From NCBI GenBank assembly GCA_027459785.1, contig DAIDGU010000047.1, positions 1 to 64,000 of the forward strand: a stretch of DNA of 64,000 bases, in the 5' to 3' direction. The position numbers and the translations under genes are program-made. The first letter of the stretch is position 1. Each line of letters starts with the position of its first letter. Below the pieces are notes generated by a model, which did not search any database, was not told the origin of the DNA, and saw only the letters and a list, made by a program, of their open reading frames with translations. This document shows positions 33,376 to 41,831 of the stretch, piece by piece. The DNA comes from Ktedonobacteria bacterium (GTDB lineage Bacteria; Chloroflexota; Ktedonobacteria; Ktedonobacterales; JACDGC01).

Positions 33376-34206
33376 ATGCCCAACGACTTCACCCCCCCCA
33401 CCGGCGGCACCCTCAGCACGATCCGCCCGGATGATCCCGGCTTCGCGCTCGTGCGCAAGCGCCTGCTGGATCTCACCGGCATCGACCTGGATTGCTATAA
33501 GCGCCCGCAAATGCTGCGCCGGCTGGATGCCATCCTCACGCGCTGCCGTCTGGGCAGCCTGACGGTGCTGGCCGCTGAACTCAAACCCGGCTCCGAGGTG
33601 CTCAAAGAGTTCATGGAACGCTTCACCATCAACGTGTCGGAGTGTTTCCGCGACCGTCCCCGCTTCGCGCAGTTGCAGCATGAGATCATCCCCACGCTGG
33701 CCCGCCGCAACCCCGCGCTGCGCATCTGGAGCGCCGGCTGCTCGTATGGCGCGGAGCCGTATTCGCTGGCGATCATCTTGCACGAAGCCGGACTGAAGCG
33801 CGGCCACATCCTGGCGACGGATATCGATCCTAAGATCCTTGATGCCGCGCGGGCGGGCGCGAACTTCACGACCAACGATCTGCGTAATCTCAGCAAGGAG
33901 ATCGCGGGACGCTACTTCACGCCGGCAGGCGGCCACTTCCGTGCTGCCGACGCGCTGCGTCCCTACATCACCTTTCGCCAGCACAATCTGCTGGCCCCGC
34001 CACCCGCCGAGCAGTTCGATCTGGTGCTGTGCCGCAACGTGACGATCTACTTCACCGAGGAGTCGAAGGATCAGGTGACGGAGTATCTGACGCGCACGCT
34101 ACGTCCCGGTGGCGTGCTGTTCATCGGCGAAACCGAGACGATTCACCGCCCCAACCGCTTCGGCCTGACGCTGCGCACCACCTCGTTTTACGAGCGCGCG
34201 GCGTAG
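33376..34206 (+). CDS. cheR: Chemoreceptor methyltransferase CheR
   Basis: 276-residue S-adenosylmethionine-dependent enzyme that methylates receptor glutamates. It has the N-terminal helical CheR_N domain (LLDLTGIDLDCYK) and the catalytic domain with INVSECFRDRPRF, SAGCSYGAEPYSLA (SAM loop), ATDIDPKIL and FDLVLCRNVTIYF. It is the last gene of the che operon. The ATG lies one base after the cheB stop, so translation is probably coupled. Confidence 0.95.
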   Translation: MPNDFTPPTGGTLSTIRPDDPGFALVRKRLLDLTGIDLDCYKRPQMLRRLDAILTRCRLGSLTVLAAELKPGSEVLKEFMERFTINVSECFRDRPRFAQLQHEIIPTLARRNPALRIWSAGCSYGAEPYSLAIILHEAGLKRGHILATDIDPKILDAARAGANFTTNDLRNLSKEIAGRYFTPAGGHFRAADALRPYITFRQHNLLAPPPAEQFDLVLCRNVTIYFTEESKDQVTEYLTRTLRPGGVLFIGETETIHRPNRFGLTLRTTSFYERAA

Positions 34207-34409
34207 ATTCCTACTTCCGTTGATAGACGTGTCCTTCTGAAGGCAACCCATTCTTCCTGTCTATAACCCCTCAGCACACGGTTCAACTGCGCTGGCTATG
34301 CCCCCGCTTTGCACGGATGGCAGAAAGGGGGGCAAACGATTCTGCTGAACGGGAGTGGCTCAACCCGCTATCCCTTTGCAACCTTCGCGTTGTGTGGTAT
34401 ACTGCAAGC
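34207..34409. other. Gap after che operon; possible terminator and tnpB left flank
   Basis: 203 bases without a gene. GCCCCC at 34299 and GGGGGGC near 34328 could pair to form a hairpin after cheR, a possible terminator without a clear T-tract. The segment from about 34340 to 34394 should include the left end of the tnpB element, with a weak hairpin CGGG..CCCG at 34349-34369. Confidence 0.35.
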
Positions 34410-35001
34410 ATGCAACACAAACGTGCGTACCGCTATCGTTTCTCCCCGACACCCGGCCAGGCAGCCATCCTGAGCCGGGCGTTCGGCTGTACGCGCTTCG
34501 TGTATGCCTGGGCCTTGTACCTGCGTACAGATGCCCCGTATGAGGTGTCTAGCGTCCCCCCGCAACCAGCTTTACGCCGTCTGGAGGGTGCTTTGCGCAA
34601 CTTCTTTGCAAGCTGTGCCAAGTATCGCGTTTTTAAAGAGAATCGGAACCGTCAGGTGGGTACCTATGCCACCGCGGCGTTCATCTGGGATGGCGTGACG
34701 CACTCCAAGAACGGCGCAAAGCAACGGCGCAAGGTCGCCCAGCTCCATGCAACCATTACGGATCGGCGCACTGACTTATTGCACCAACTGACGACACGAC
34801 TGATCCACGACAACTACGTGATCAGTGGCGAGTCGCTGGCCGTGAAGCACATGCTCCGTAACCACGGTCTCGCTAAGTCCATTGGAGAGACGGTCAGACC
34901 AGGGCGGACCACGTCCGCTCCGGCACGCCACGCTGAAACAGGAAGAGCCGAGGAGCGATCCCCGGCATCCCCCGTCCTTGTTGCCGTGGGGCGGATGTCA
35001 A
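34340..35001 (+). mobile_element. Degenerate tnpB-only IS200/IS605-type element
   Basis: A tnpB reading frame without tnpA, ending in a right end very similar to the one at the window start: GAAACAGGAAGAGCCG, a hairpin CCCCCG..CGTGGGG and GGATGTCAA, ending at 35001. The left boundary is approximate. The right-end RNA scaffold is better preserved than the protein. It lies between the che operon and the threonine operon. Confidence 0.6.
34395..34403 (+). promoter_or_regulatory. Extended -10 promoter directly before tnpB remnant
   Basis: TGG followed by TATACT ends only six bases before the tnpB ATG at 34410, so a transcript would begin at or very near the start codon (leaderless). Confidence 0.5.
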
Positions 35002-35096
35002 GGAGGTGCGCCTTGCCGCACCTGCACCACTCGCGTCAGGAGCATATGATCCGCCGACACACCGTCGGCGGCCAGACCATCGTCAGCGTTGATTGA
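34410..35096 (+). pseudogene. tnpB: Internally deleted tnpB
   Basis: 228 codons are left of a family that usually has about 370-400. The N-terminus is typical (YRYRFSPTPGQAAILSRAFGC, RFVYAWALYLRT) but then jumps to EVSSVPPQPALRRLEGALRNFF, and again from FIWDG to SKNGAKQRRK. After SLAVKHMLRNHGLAKSI, a RuvC-I region neighbour, it goes straight to the C-terminal GETVRPGR tail, so RuvC-II, the zinc ribbon and RuvC-III are absent. The frame has nevertheless stayed open, and the normal stop has mutated so that reading continues through the right end to 35096. Judged from memory of the family; nuclease activity is not expected. Confidence 0.75.
35004..35071 (+). promoter_or_regulatory. Two hairpins in the leader of the threonine operon
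   Basis: AGGTGCG, loop CCTTGC, CGCACCT (35004-35023) and CCGCCGAC, loop ACACC, GTCGGCGG (35051-35071) are perfect stems between the tnpB right end and thrB-thrC. The second lies within a possible 16-codon frame at 35046-35096 (MIRRHTVGGQTIVSVD) with AGGAG just upstream. No T-tract follows, so attenuation is only a possibility. Confidence 0.35.
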
Positions 35097-35140
35097 TCGG
35101 TTTGTCAAACACATCAAGAACGACGATGGGAGCAGCACAG

Positions 35141-37333
35141 ATGATGGTTCCAGCACGGGTGGAGGTGCGCGTGCCAGCGTCCTCCGCGAATCTCGGTCCC
35201 GGCTTCGATTGCCTGGGGCTGGCGCTCGGTTTATATAATTCGTTCGTCTTCGAGGCGTTGCCGGAGGGCGCGGCGGGGCCGGTGATCACGCAGACATCGG
35301 CCTGGGGCGAGGAGGCGGCGCTGCCGCTGCCGGCGGATGCCGACAACCTGGCCTATCGCGTCTTCGCGGACCACCTGGCGACGCTGGGGCTGCCGGTGCC
35401 GGCGGTGCGGCTGAGCATCGCGCGGGGGGTGCCGTGCGCGCGGGGGCTGGGGAGCAGCGCGACGGCAGTGATCGGCGGCTTGCTGGCGGCGGAGGCGTGG
35501 GCCGGCAAGCCCGCTGGCATGGCGCGGCGGCGGGCGCTGCTGGCGGAGGCCGTGCGCTATGAGCGCGGCCAGCACGCGGATAACGTGGCGGCGGCGCTAC
35601 TGGGCGGCCTGGTCGCCGTCGCTCACGCTGGTGATAGCTGGCATGCAGTGGGCGTCCCCCTGCCGGCGGCGCTGCGCGCCGTGCTGTTCGTTCCCGCCTT
35701 CGGCATGGATACGCTGGCGGGGCGGGCGCTGTTGCCGGCGCAGTATCCGAAAGAGGATGCCGTTCACAATGTCGGCCACGTGGCGTTGCTGGTAGGGGCG
35801 CTGGCGACGGGCGATCTGGCGGCGCTGGGCGCGGCGATGGATGATCGCTTGCACGAACCCTACCGCGCCCGCATCTTTCCCCAGATGGCGGACCTGATCG
35901 CGGCGGCGCGGACGGCGGGCGCTTATGGCGCATGCCTCTCCGGTGGCGGCTCGGCCATCCTGGCGCTGGCGGCCACGGCACGCGCCCCGGCGGTGGCCCA
36001 GGCATTGCTGACGACGGCCATCGCTTCCGGCGTGGAGGGCCGCACCCTGGTGCTGGATGTCGCGCCGGAGGGCGCGCAGGTACTCAGCCGCCCTCGCACC
36101 ACCCCGACCTTCGCCTGCACCTGTGGCATCCGCGATGCCGACCTGCGTCGCACGGAGTATCGCTGCACTTGTGGCCTGCCGCTGGATGTGGACCTGGGCG
36201 ACATAGGGGCGGAGCGCGACGGCGCGACCTGGCGGCGTATCTTCGATAGTCGGCTGTCATCCCAAGCGGTGGTCGATCAGAGCGGCGTGTGGCGCTTCCG
36301 CGAGTTGATATTACCGCTGCCAGAGATCGCGCCGGTGGCGCGGCCCGAAGGCGCAACCCATCTTTACGCCGCCGGGCGGGCGCAGGGCGCGCCCGGCCAT
36401 GCGCGCATCGGCGATTTCGCCGGCCTCGATCAGCTCTGGCTGAAGCACGAGGGCGAGAACCCCACCGGCTCGTTCAAAGATCGCGGCATGACGGTGGGGG
36501 TGAGCGTGGCGCAGTGGCTCGGCGCGACGGCGGTGGCCTGCGCCTCCACCGGCAACACGTCCGCGTCGATGGCGGCGTATGCTGCCCAGGCGGGGCTACG
36601 CGCCATCGTCCTGCTGCCCCAAGGCAAAGTCGCCGCCGGCAAGCTCGGCCAGGCCATCGCCTACGGCGCGGAGATCCGCCAGATCGCGGGCGACTTCGAC
36701 CGCGCGATGGCCGATGTGGAGCGACTCTGCACCGATCAAGGGATCTACCTGCTCAATTCGCTCAACCCGTTCCGCATCCTCGGTCAGCAATCGCTGGCCT
36801 TCGAGTTGGCTCAGCAATTCGGCTGGGAGATGCCGGACTGGATCGCGCTGCCGGCGGGCAACCTGGGCAACACGTCGGCACTGGGCATGGGCCTGGTGCG
36901 CGCCAACGCGCTGGGACTGATCGACCGCGTCCCACGCATCGCCGCCATCCAGGCCGCCGGCGCAAACCCCTTCTACCAAAGCTATCTCGACGATTTCACA
37001 ACCTTACAGCCGGTACAAGCGCATACCGTCGCCACCGCGATCAACATCGGCAATCCCGTCAGCTTCCCGCGCGCCCGCGCCGCCATCCAGGCGACGAACG
37101 GCGTGGTGGCGCAGGTGACGGACGACGCGATCATGCAGGCGAAAGCGGTGATCGACCAGGCGGGCATCGGCTGCGAGCCGGCCTCCGCCGCCGCCGTTGC
37201 CGGCGTGCGCCAGCTTGTCGCGCGCGGCGTCATCGCGTCGGCTGAGCGCGTCGTCTGCGTGCTGACGGGCCACGTGCTGAAAGACCCGGATGCGATCCGC
37301 CTGAGCACGGCGCGGTCCCAGGAGGTGCGCTGA
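35141..37333 (+). CDS. Fused homoserine kinase-threonine synthase
   Basis: One 730-residue protein carries both last steps of threonine synthesis. Residues 1 to about 315 are a GHMP kinase of the ThrB type: VPASSANLGPGFDCLGLAL and the ATP loop PCARGLGSSATA near 102-107. From about 323 there is a Cys4 motif (CTC at 326-328 and CTC at 342-344, zinc-ribbon-like) leading into a PLP enzyme of the ThrC type, with PLP Lys about 446 (NPTGSFKDRGM), STGNTSASMAAYA and GNLGNTSALGMG. There is no stop or frameshift between the halves. GGGAG lies 8 bases before the ATG. lysC overlaps its stop by one base. Confidence 0.92.
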   Translation: MMVPARVEVRVPASSANLGPGFDCLGLALGLYNSFVFEALPEGAAGPVITQTSAWGEEAALPLPADADNLAYRVFADHLATLGLPVPAVRLSIARGVPCARGLGSSATAVIGGLLAAEAWAGKPAGMARRRALLAEAVRYERGQHADNVAAALLGGLVAVAHAGDSWHAVGVPLPAALRAVLFVPAFGMDTLAGRALLPAQYPKEDAVHNVGHVALLVGALATGDLAALGAAMDDRLHEPYRARIFPQMADLIAAARTAGAYGACLSGGGSAILALAATARAPAVAQALLTTAIASGVEGRTLVLDVAPEGAQVLSRPRTTPTFACTCGIRDADLRRTEYRCTCGLPLDVDLGDIGAERDGATWRRIFDSRLSSQAVVDQSGVWRFRELILPLPEIAPVARPEGATHLYAAGRAQGAPGHARIGDFAGLDQLWLKHEGENPTGSFKDRGMTVGVSVAQWLGATAVACASTGNTSASMAAYAAQAGLRAIVLLPQGKVAAGKLGQAIAYGAEIRQIAGDFDRAMADVERLCTDQGIYLLNSLNPFRILGQQSLAFELAQQFGWEMPDWIALPAGNLGNTSALGMGLVRANALGLIDRVPRIAAIQAAGANPFYQSYLDDFTTLQPVQAHTVATAINIGNPVSFPRARAAIQATNGVVAQVTDDAIMQAKAVIDQAGIGCEPASAAAVAGVRQLVARGVIASAERVVCVLTGHVLKDPDAIRLSTARSQEVR

Positions 37334-38907
37334 TGTTGGTGATGAAATTCGGCGGCACCTCGGTCGGGTCGGGCGAACGCATCCTGCGCGTGGCGCAGAT
37401 CGTGCTGGCGGAGCGGGCGCGCGATCCCATCGTCGTCACCTCGGCGCTTTCCGGCGTGACGGATGCGCTGCTGGCGCTGGCAACGGTTGCCGCGCAGGGC
37501 GATCAGGCTGCTTGCGATGCGCACCTGGCGCTCATCGAGCAGCGCCACCTGGCCGCCGCGCAAGCCATCGATCCCGCCGGCGATTGGTCCTATCTCACCG
37601 AGCAGCTCGCTGCGCTGCGGGAAGATGCCAGCGTTGCGGCAGCCGCGCGCGACGATGCACCCGACCGGCGCGATCAGCTCGCCGCCTGGGGCGAACGGCT
37701 GACCGTCGTCCTCGTCAGCCGCGCGCTGGACCGTGCCGGCGGCATTGGCTGGCCCTGGGATGTCCCGCTCATCGTCACGGATGACCATTACGGCGAGGCC
37801 ACACCCGATCTCGCCCACACCCGCGAACTCGCCCACATCGCCCAAACGGTCGCCCACGCGCACGACGCGATCCTCGTCGGCCCCGGCTTCATCGGCCAAA
37901 CCGCCACCCCGCATGCGCGCACTTCGTGGCCGCCTGCACTCCCCTCTCCATCCGCAGATGGGGAGCAGGGTTCCCGTGAAGCGACGAAAGGGCTGGGGGT
38001 GGGGCCACCCCTGGTGGGGCTAACCACCCTCGGTCGCGGCGGATCGGATTACGCCGCCACGCTCATCGCCGCCGCGCTGGAAGCCGAGGCGTGCTGGATC
38101 TATACCGATGTGGACGGCATCTTCACGGCGGATCCGCGCATCGTGCCGGCGGCGCAGGTGTTGCCGGTGATCGCCTTCGCCGCTGCCGGGCGGCTGGCGC
38201 TGTGTGGCGCGAAGGTGCTGCACCCGCGTGCCGTCGCGCCGGCGGTGCGGGCGGGCTGTGAATTGCGCGTGAAGAACACCTTCAAGCCAGCGGAAGCGGG
38301 GACACTACTGGTCGCCTCGTCGGCGGCGACGCGCGGCATGCCCCTGGCCGTCGCGGGACGCGCCCACCTGGCGGCGCTAACCCTGCGCGGCCCTGGCCTG
38401 GCGGAGATCCCGAACCTCTTCGCGCGGCTGTGCCAGGCGGTCGCCGCCGCCGACGCGGAGATCGTGCTGGCCGCGCAACCCGTGCCGGGCCACGATCCCC
38501 AGGTGATCGTCGCCGCCGACCAGGCCACCGCCGCGCTGGCCCAGGTGACGCGCGAATTCGCCCGCGAGCAGGCGCAGGGCCAGGTGCGCGCCGTCAGCGT
38601 GGAAGACGACCTGGCGCTCGGCACCATCGTCGGCGATGAGATGCCCGCGTCCGTTCTCGCCGCCACCCTGCGCGCCCTGGCCTCCGAACACATCACGCCG
38701 CTGGCGCAGAGCGCCGCGCCCACCGCGCTGACCTTCATCATCCCCGCCGCCGCACTGGACCGCGCCTTGCGCCGGCTCCATACCGACATCATTCTGCCGG
38801 CGCTGCGCGAGGTGCAGCTGCGCCATCAGCGCCCCTACGCCGCTGGCCAATGGGCGGCGGGCAGCCGCCCCGCGCGCCGCCGGCGCATCACATCACCAGA
38901 ACATTAG
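37333..38907 (+). CDS. lysC: Aspartate kinase with in-frame repeat insertion
   Basis: Phosphorylates aspartate, the first step toward lysine, threonine and methionine. 524 residues: catalytic domain starting MKFGGTSVG, TTLGRGGSDYAA and DPRIVPAA, then two C-terminal ACT domains for feedback control. Between VGPGFIGQTATPHAR and LTTLGRGGSDY, residues about 202-227 (PALPSPSADGEQGSREATKG) are encoded by a dispersed palindromic repeat. Its ATG shares one base with the previous stop, with GGAGGTG ahead of it inside the upstream gene. asd follows after a CACGAA-type inverted repeat. Homoserine dehydrogenase is not in the window. Confidence 0.95.
   Translation: MLVMKFGGTSVGSGERILRVAQIVLAERARDPIVVTSALSGVTDALLALATVAAQGDQAACDAHLALIEQRHLAAAQAIDPAGDWSYLTEQLAALREDASVAAAARDDAPDRRDQLAAWGERLTVVLVSRALDRAGGIGWPWDVPLIVTDDHYGEATPDLAHTRELAHIAQTVAHAHDAILVGPGFIGQTATPHARTSWPPALPSPSADGEQGSREATKGLGVGPPLVGLTTLGRGGSDYAATLIAAALEAEACWIYTDVDGIFTADPRIVPAAQVLPVIAFAAAGRLALCGAKVLHPRAVAPAVRAGCELRVKNTFKPAEAGTLLVASSAATRGMPLAVAGRAHLAALTLRGPGLAEIPNLFARLCQAVAAADAEIVLAAQPVPGHDPQVIVAADQATAALAQVTREFAREQAQGQVRAVSVEDDLALGTIVGDEMPASVLAATLRALASEHITPLAQSAAPTALTFIIPAAALDRALRRLHTDIILPALREVQLRHQRPYAAGQWAAGSRPARRRRITSPEH
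37938..38012. repeat. CTCCATC/GATGGGGAG repeat inside lysC
   Basis: CTCCCCTCTCCATCCGCAG, ATGGGGAG, CAGGGTTCCCGTGAAGCGAC and GGGGGTGGGGC match the reverse complement of the intergenic copy at 24301-24356, including its GGGTTCCCGTGA part. Its 75 bases keep the lysC frame. Confidence 0.85.
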
Positions 38908-39090
38908 CGAGGACGGGAACTTTGGAAGAGACGGGGCGCGAAATGACGCGAGATGGTTTTTATCAGTAGTGGACAGAAATGAGCGTCATGCAAGCAGAAT
39001 ACGTCTACATTTCGTGTCACTCCGCGCCCTATTTCGCGTTATTTCGCGTTCCGTCTCTTCCGGGTTCTTCGTGTCTTGTCTTTTTTGAGT
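38908..39090. repeat. CACGAA/TTCGTG large inverted repeat, copy C
   Basis: Left arm 38908-38956 (GAGGACGGGAAC, AGAGACGGGGCGCGAAATG, ACGCGAGATGG), right arm about 39012-39090 (TTTCGTGTCACTCCGCGCCC, TATTTCGCGTT, CCGTCTCTTCC, TTCTTCGTGTC). It lies between lysC and asd within the same operon direction, so a fold in the transcript could lower asd expression. Confidence 0.7.
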
Positions 39091-39103
39091 AAGGAGATTT
39101 ACC

Positions 39104-40168
39104 ATGCAAACACAAAACAAGCGGATACCGGTCGCGGTGCTAGGGGCGACGGGGATGGTCGGCCAGCGCTTCATCGATCTGCTGCGCGATCACCCCTGGT
39201 TCGATCTCGTCGCGGTGACGGGATCGGAGCGGCGGGCGGGGCAGCGTTATGGCGAGGCCGTCACGTGGCGGCTGCCGGGCGAGGCACCGGCGGCGGCGCT
39301 GGCTTTGCCGCTGTTGGCATCGGATGCGCCCTTCGACGCGCCCATCGTCTTTTCGGCGCTGCCCACGGAGGAAGCGACGGTCATCGAACCGCTGTTGGCG
39401 GTGCGCGGGCATGCCGTTTTCAGCAACGCCAGCAGCTACCGCATGACCGAGGACGTGCCGCTGCTCATCCCCGAAGTCAATGCCGACCACGTGGCGCTGC
39501 TCGCCCGCCAGCAACGCGAACGCGGCTGGGCCGGCATGCTCATCACCAATCCCAACTGCTCCACGATCCAGATCGCCCTGGCGCTCAAGCCCCTGGCCGA
39601 CGCTTTCGGCGTGCAGCGCATGCAGGTGACGACGTTGCAGGCGATCTCCGGCGCGGGCTATCCCGGCGTCGCCAGCTACGACATCCTCGACAACGTGATC
39701 CCGTATATCAGCCAGGAAGAGGAGAAGATCGCCCGCGAGACGCGCAAGATCCTGGGGTCGCTGACGGACGACGACACCATCGCGCCCGCGCCCATCGCCA
39801 TCAGCGCGCAGTGCATGCGCGTGGCCGTGCGCGAAGGCCACCTGGCCTGCGTCTCCGTCGCATTAGCCCAGGACGCCACGAGCGCCGATCTCATCGCCGC
39901 CTGGCGGGATTTCCGCGCGGAGCCGCAGGCGCTGGCGCTACCCTCCGCGCCCGATCCGGTCATCATCGTGCGCGACGAAGCCGACCGCCCCCAGCCCCAG
40001 CGCGACCGCGACGCTGGCGGCGGCATGGCTGTGGTCGTGGGCCGCGTGCGCCCCTGCGAGATCCTGGGCCACAAGTTCATCGTGCTAGGCCACAACACCA
40101 TTCGCGGCGCGGCGGGGGCATCCTTGCTGAACGCCGAACTGCTGGTGGCGCGCGGGGTGGTCGGCTGA
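39104..40168 (+). CDS. asd: Aspartate-semialdehyde dehydrogenase
   Basis: NADPH-dependent reduction of aspartyl phosphate, the step after LysC. 354 residues of the archaeal/fungal-like Asd type. GATGMVGQRFIDLL nucleotide loop, active-site Cys in TNPNCSTIQIALALKP, the acid/base His in VAVREGHLACV and the late GHKFIVLGHNTIRGAAG are visible. AAGGAGAT precedes the ATG. It completes the cluster thrB-thrC fusion, lysC, asd; only homoserine dehydrogenase is missing for the aspartate-to-threonine route. Confidence 0.96.
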   Translation: MQTQNKRIPVAVLGATGMVGQRFIDLLRDHPWFDLVAVTGSERRAGQRYGEAVTWRLPGEAPAAALALPLLASDAPFDAPIVFSALPTEEATVIEPLLAVRGHAVFSNASSYRMTEDVPLLIPEVNADHVALLARQQRERGWAGMLITNPNCSTIQIALALKPLADAFGVQRMQVTTLQAISGAGYPGVASYDILDNVIPYISQEEEKIARETRKILGSLTDDDTIAPAPIAISAQCMRVAVREGHLACVSVALAQDATSADLIAAWRDFRAEPQALALPSAPDPVIIVRDEADRPQPQRDRDAGGGMAVVVGRVRPCEILGHKFIVLGHNTIRGAAGASLLNAELLVARGVVG

Positions 40169-40214
40169 TCGCTGGAAACGTGGAGTTTGCATGGCGATCG
40201 TGTGCGCTCGCGCG

Positions 40215-41654
40215 CTAGCCGCGCGAGACATTGAGCGTGCCGATGGTGATGGGCGACGCGCCGTGGGCGACGTGTGCCAATTGCAGCGGTTCGCCCTTGG
40301 CGCAGGACGAAAAGCCTTTCAGCCGCCAGTCTGCCGGCCCGGCGACCGCCTGGCACGCGCCCCAAAAGTCGGGCGTGCGCGCCTGGAAGGCCGCGCCCTT
40401 GCGTAGCTCGCCCAGCTTGCCGCCCTTGATCTCGCGGCACAGTTCGCCGCTGAAGTGGAAGTTCATGCGCTTGTCGTCCAGGCTCCAGGACTTCGGCGTG
40501 TCGATGTAAAGGCCGTCATCCACGCCGGCGATGAGGTCGGCCAGCGATCCCTGGTCGGGGACCAGGCTGACGTTGACCATGCGCACGATGGGCATGCGGT
40601 TCCAGCCGGAGGCCCGCCCGCAGCCATTGGAGGTCTGGCCGATGGCCGGCGCGCTCTCGCGGTTCGAGAGGTAGCCGACGAAGATGCCGTCACGGATGAG
40701 ATCCCAGGCTTGCGCTGGCGTGCCTTCATCGTCCCAGCCGAACGTTCCCAGGCCACCGGGCGTCGTCGCGTCCGCGCGGATGGTGACGTGCGGTGAGCCA
40801 TAGCGAAAGGTGCCGCGCATAGCGGGCATCAGGAAGCTGGTGCCGGCGAAGGCAGCCTCCCAGCCCAGCACGCGGTCCAGTTCCGTCGGGTGGCCGCAGC
40901 TTTCGTGGATGATCAGCGAGACGAAATCCGCGCCCAGCACCACCGTCTGCGGTCCTTCCGGCACCCACGGCGCCACGACGAGGTCCGCCGCCTCCTGGGC
41001 CACGCGGTCAGCCTCCTCGCGCAAGCGCAACGCCTCGATGAACTCCCAGCCGGCTTGATGCATATTATCCAGGCTGCGGCGATAGACATAGCCGCTGTCG
41101 TCCTGCGCGTAGGCTTGCATGCCGCCTTCCGTCTCGACGACCGTCTGGCGCAGGTCCGCCCCCAACGAATTGATGAAACGCTTGTCCGTCTGCCAGGCTG
41201 TCACGCTGGCGGTGGTGGCGACGACGCGCGGGCTGGTGGTGTGCATGCGCGCCGTGACCTCACGCACCAGATCGATCTGCTCCGCGACCGGCACGCTGAA
41301 CGGATCGCGCTGGATGGTCGTGGCATAGGTGCCGTTGCTGGTAGGCAGGGCGTCTAGCAGCAGGGGGGCGGGCGTGGTAGACGCACTGGCCCGCGCGATC
41401 TCCACCGCCAGGCGTGCGGTCGCCGCCGCGCTCGCCGCGTCCCACTGGGCCGTCGCGGCGAAGCCCCAGCCACCGCCCGGCACGGCCACGCGGATGCCCC
41501 ATCCACTATCCGTCTGCGCCTGCACGCCTTCCACGGCCCCATCGCGGGCGGTGATGGCACTGTAGCGCCGGTCCTCGCCACGCACCTCCGCGTAGACCGC
41601 GCCGGCCTCTGCCGCCATCGCCAGCGCCGTCGTCAAGATCGCCTCATCCAGCAT
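40215..41654 (-). CDS. tldD: TldD-family metalloprotease
   Basis: 479-residue member of the TldD/PmbA family, which forms a TldD-TldE protease involved in maturation or breakdown of small modified peptides. The TldD zinc motif HExxxH is present as HESCGH, so this is the catalytic-type subunit, with a C-terminal ligand Cys in GFSSCAKGEP. No TldE partner is adjacent, although these genes often occur in pairs. AGGAGGTGA lies 7 bases before the ATG, with an extended -10 (TGGCATACT, minus strand, 41676-41684) about 22 bases upstream. Confidence 0.9.
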   Translation of the reverse strand: MLDEAILTTALAMAAEAGAVYAEVRGEDRRYSAITARDGAVEGVQAQTDSGWGIRVAVPGGGWGFAATAQWDAASAAATARLAVEIARASASTTPAPLLLDALPTSNGTYATTIQRDPFSVPVAEQIDLVREVTARMHTTSPRVVATTASVTAWQTDKRFINSLGADLRQTVVETEGGMQAYAQDDSGYVYRRSLDNMHQAGWEFIEALRLREEADRVAQEAADLVVAPWVPEGPQTVVLGADFVSLIIHESCGHPTELDRVLGWEAAFAGTSFLMPAMRGTFRYGSPHVTIRADATTPGGLGTFGWDDEGTPAQAWDLIRDGIFVGYLSNRESAPAIGQTSNGCGRASGWNRMPIVRMVNVSLVPDQGSLADLIAGVDDGLYIDTPKSWSLDDKRMNFHFSGELCREIKGGKLGELRKGAAFQARTPDFWGACQAVAGPADWRLKGFSSCAKGEPLQLAHVAHGASPITIGTLNVSRG

Positions 41655-41675
41655 GACTCGTCACCTCCTGGCTAG

Positions 41676-41703
41676 AGTATGCCACATCCCGGTGTGGTAT
41701 GCT
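41676..41703. promoter_or_regulatory. Divergent extended -10 promoters for tldD and the lipoprotein gene
   Basis: Minus strand TGG-CATACT at 41676-41684 faces tldD; plus strand TGG-TATGCT at 41695-41703 faces the lipoprotein gene, whose leader would be about 120 bases. The two boxes lie almost back to back. Confidence 0.45.
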
Positions 41704-41831
41704 GTCCGCAACGCAGCAGACAAGGGAGAAGACGTGCATGCTGGCACGGGTGCATCGGAACCTCGTCTGGCGCGAACAAGGACCATTTTTGATCATGATC
41801 AGAGGTAGCTATGTATGGAGGACATTGAGGC

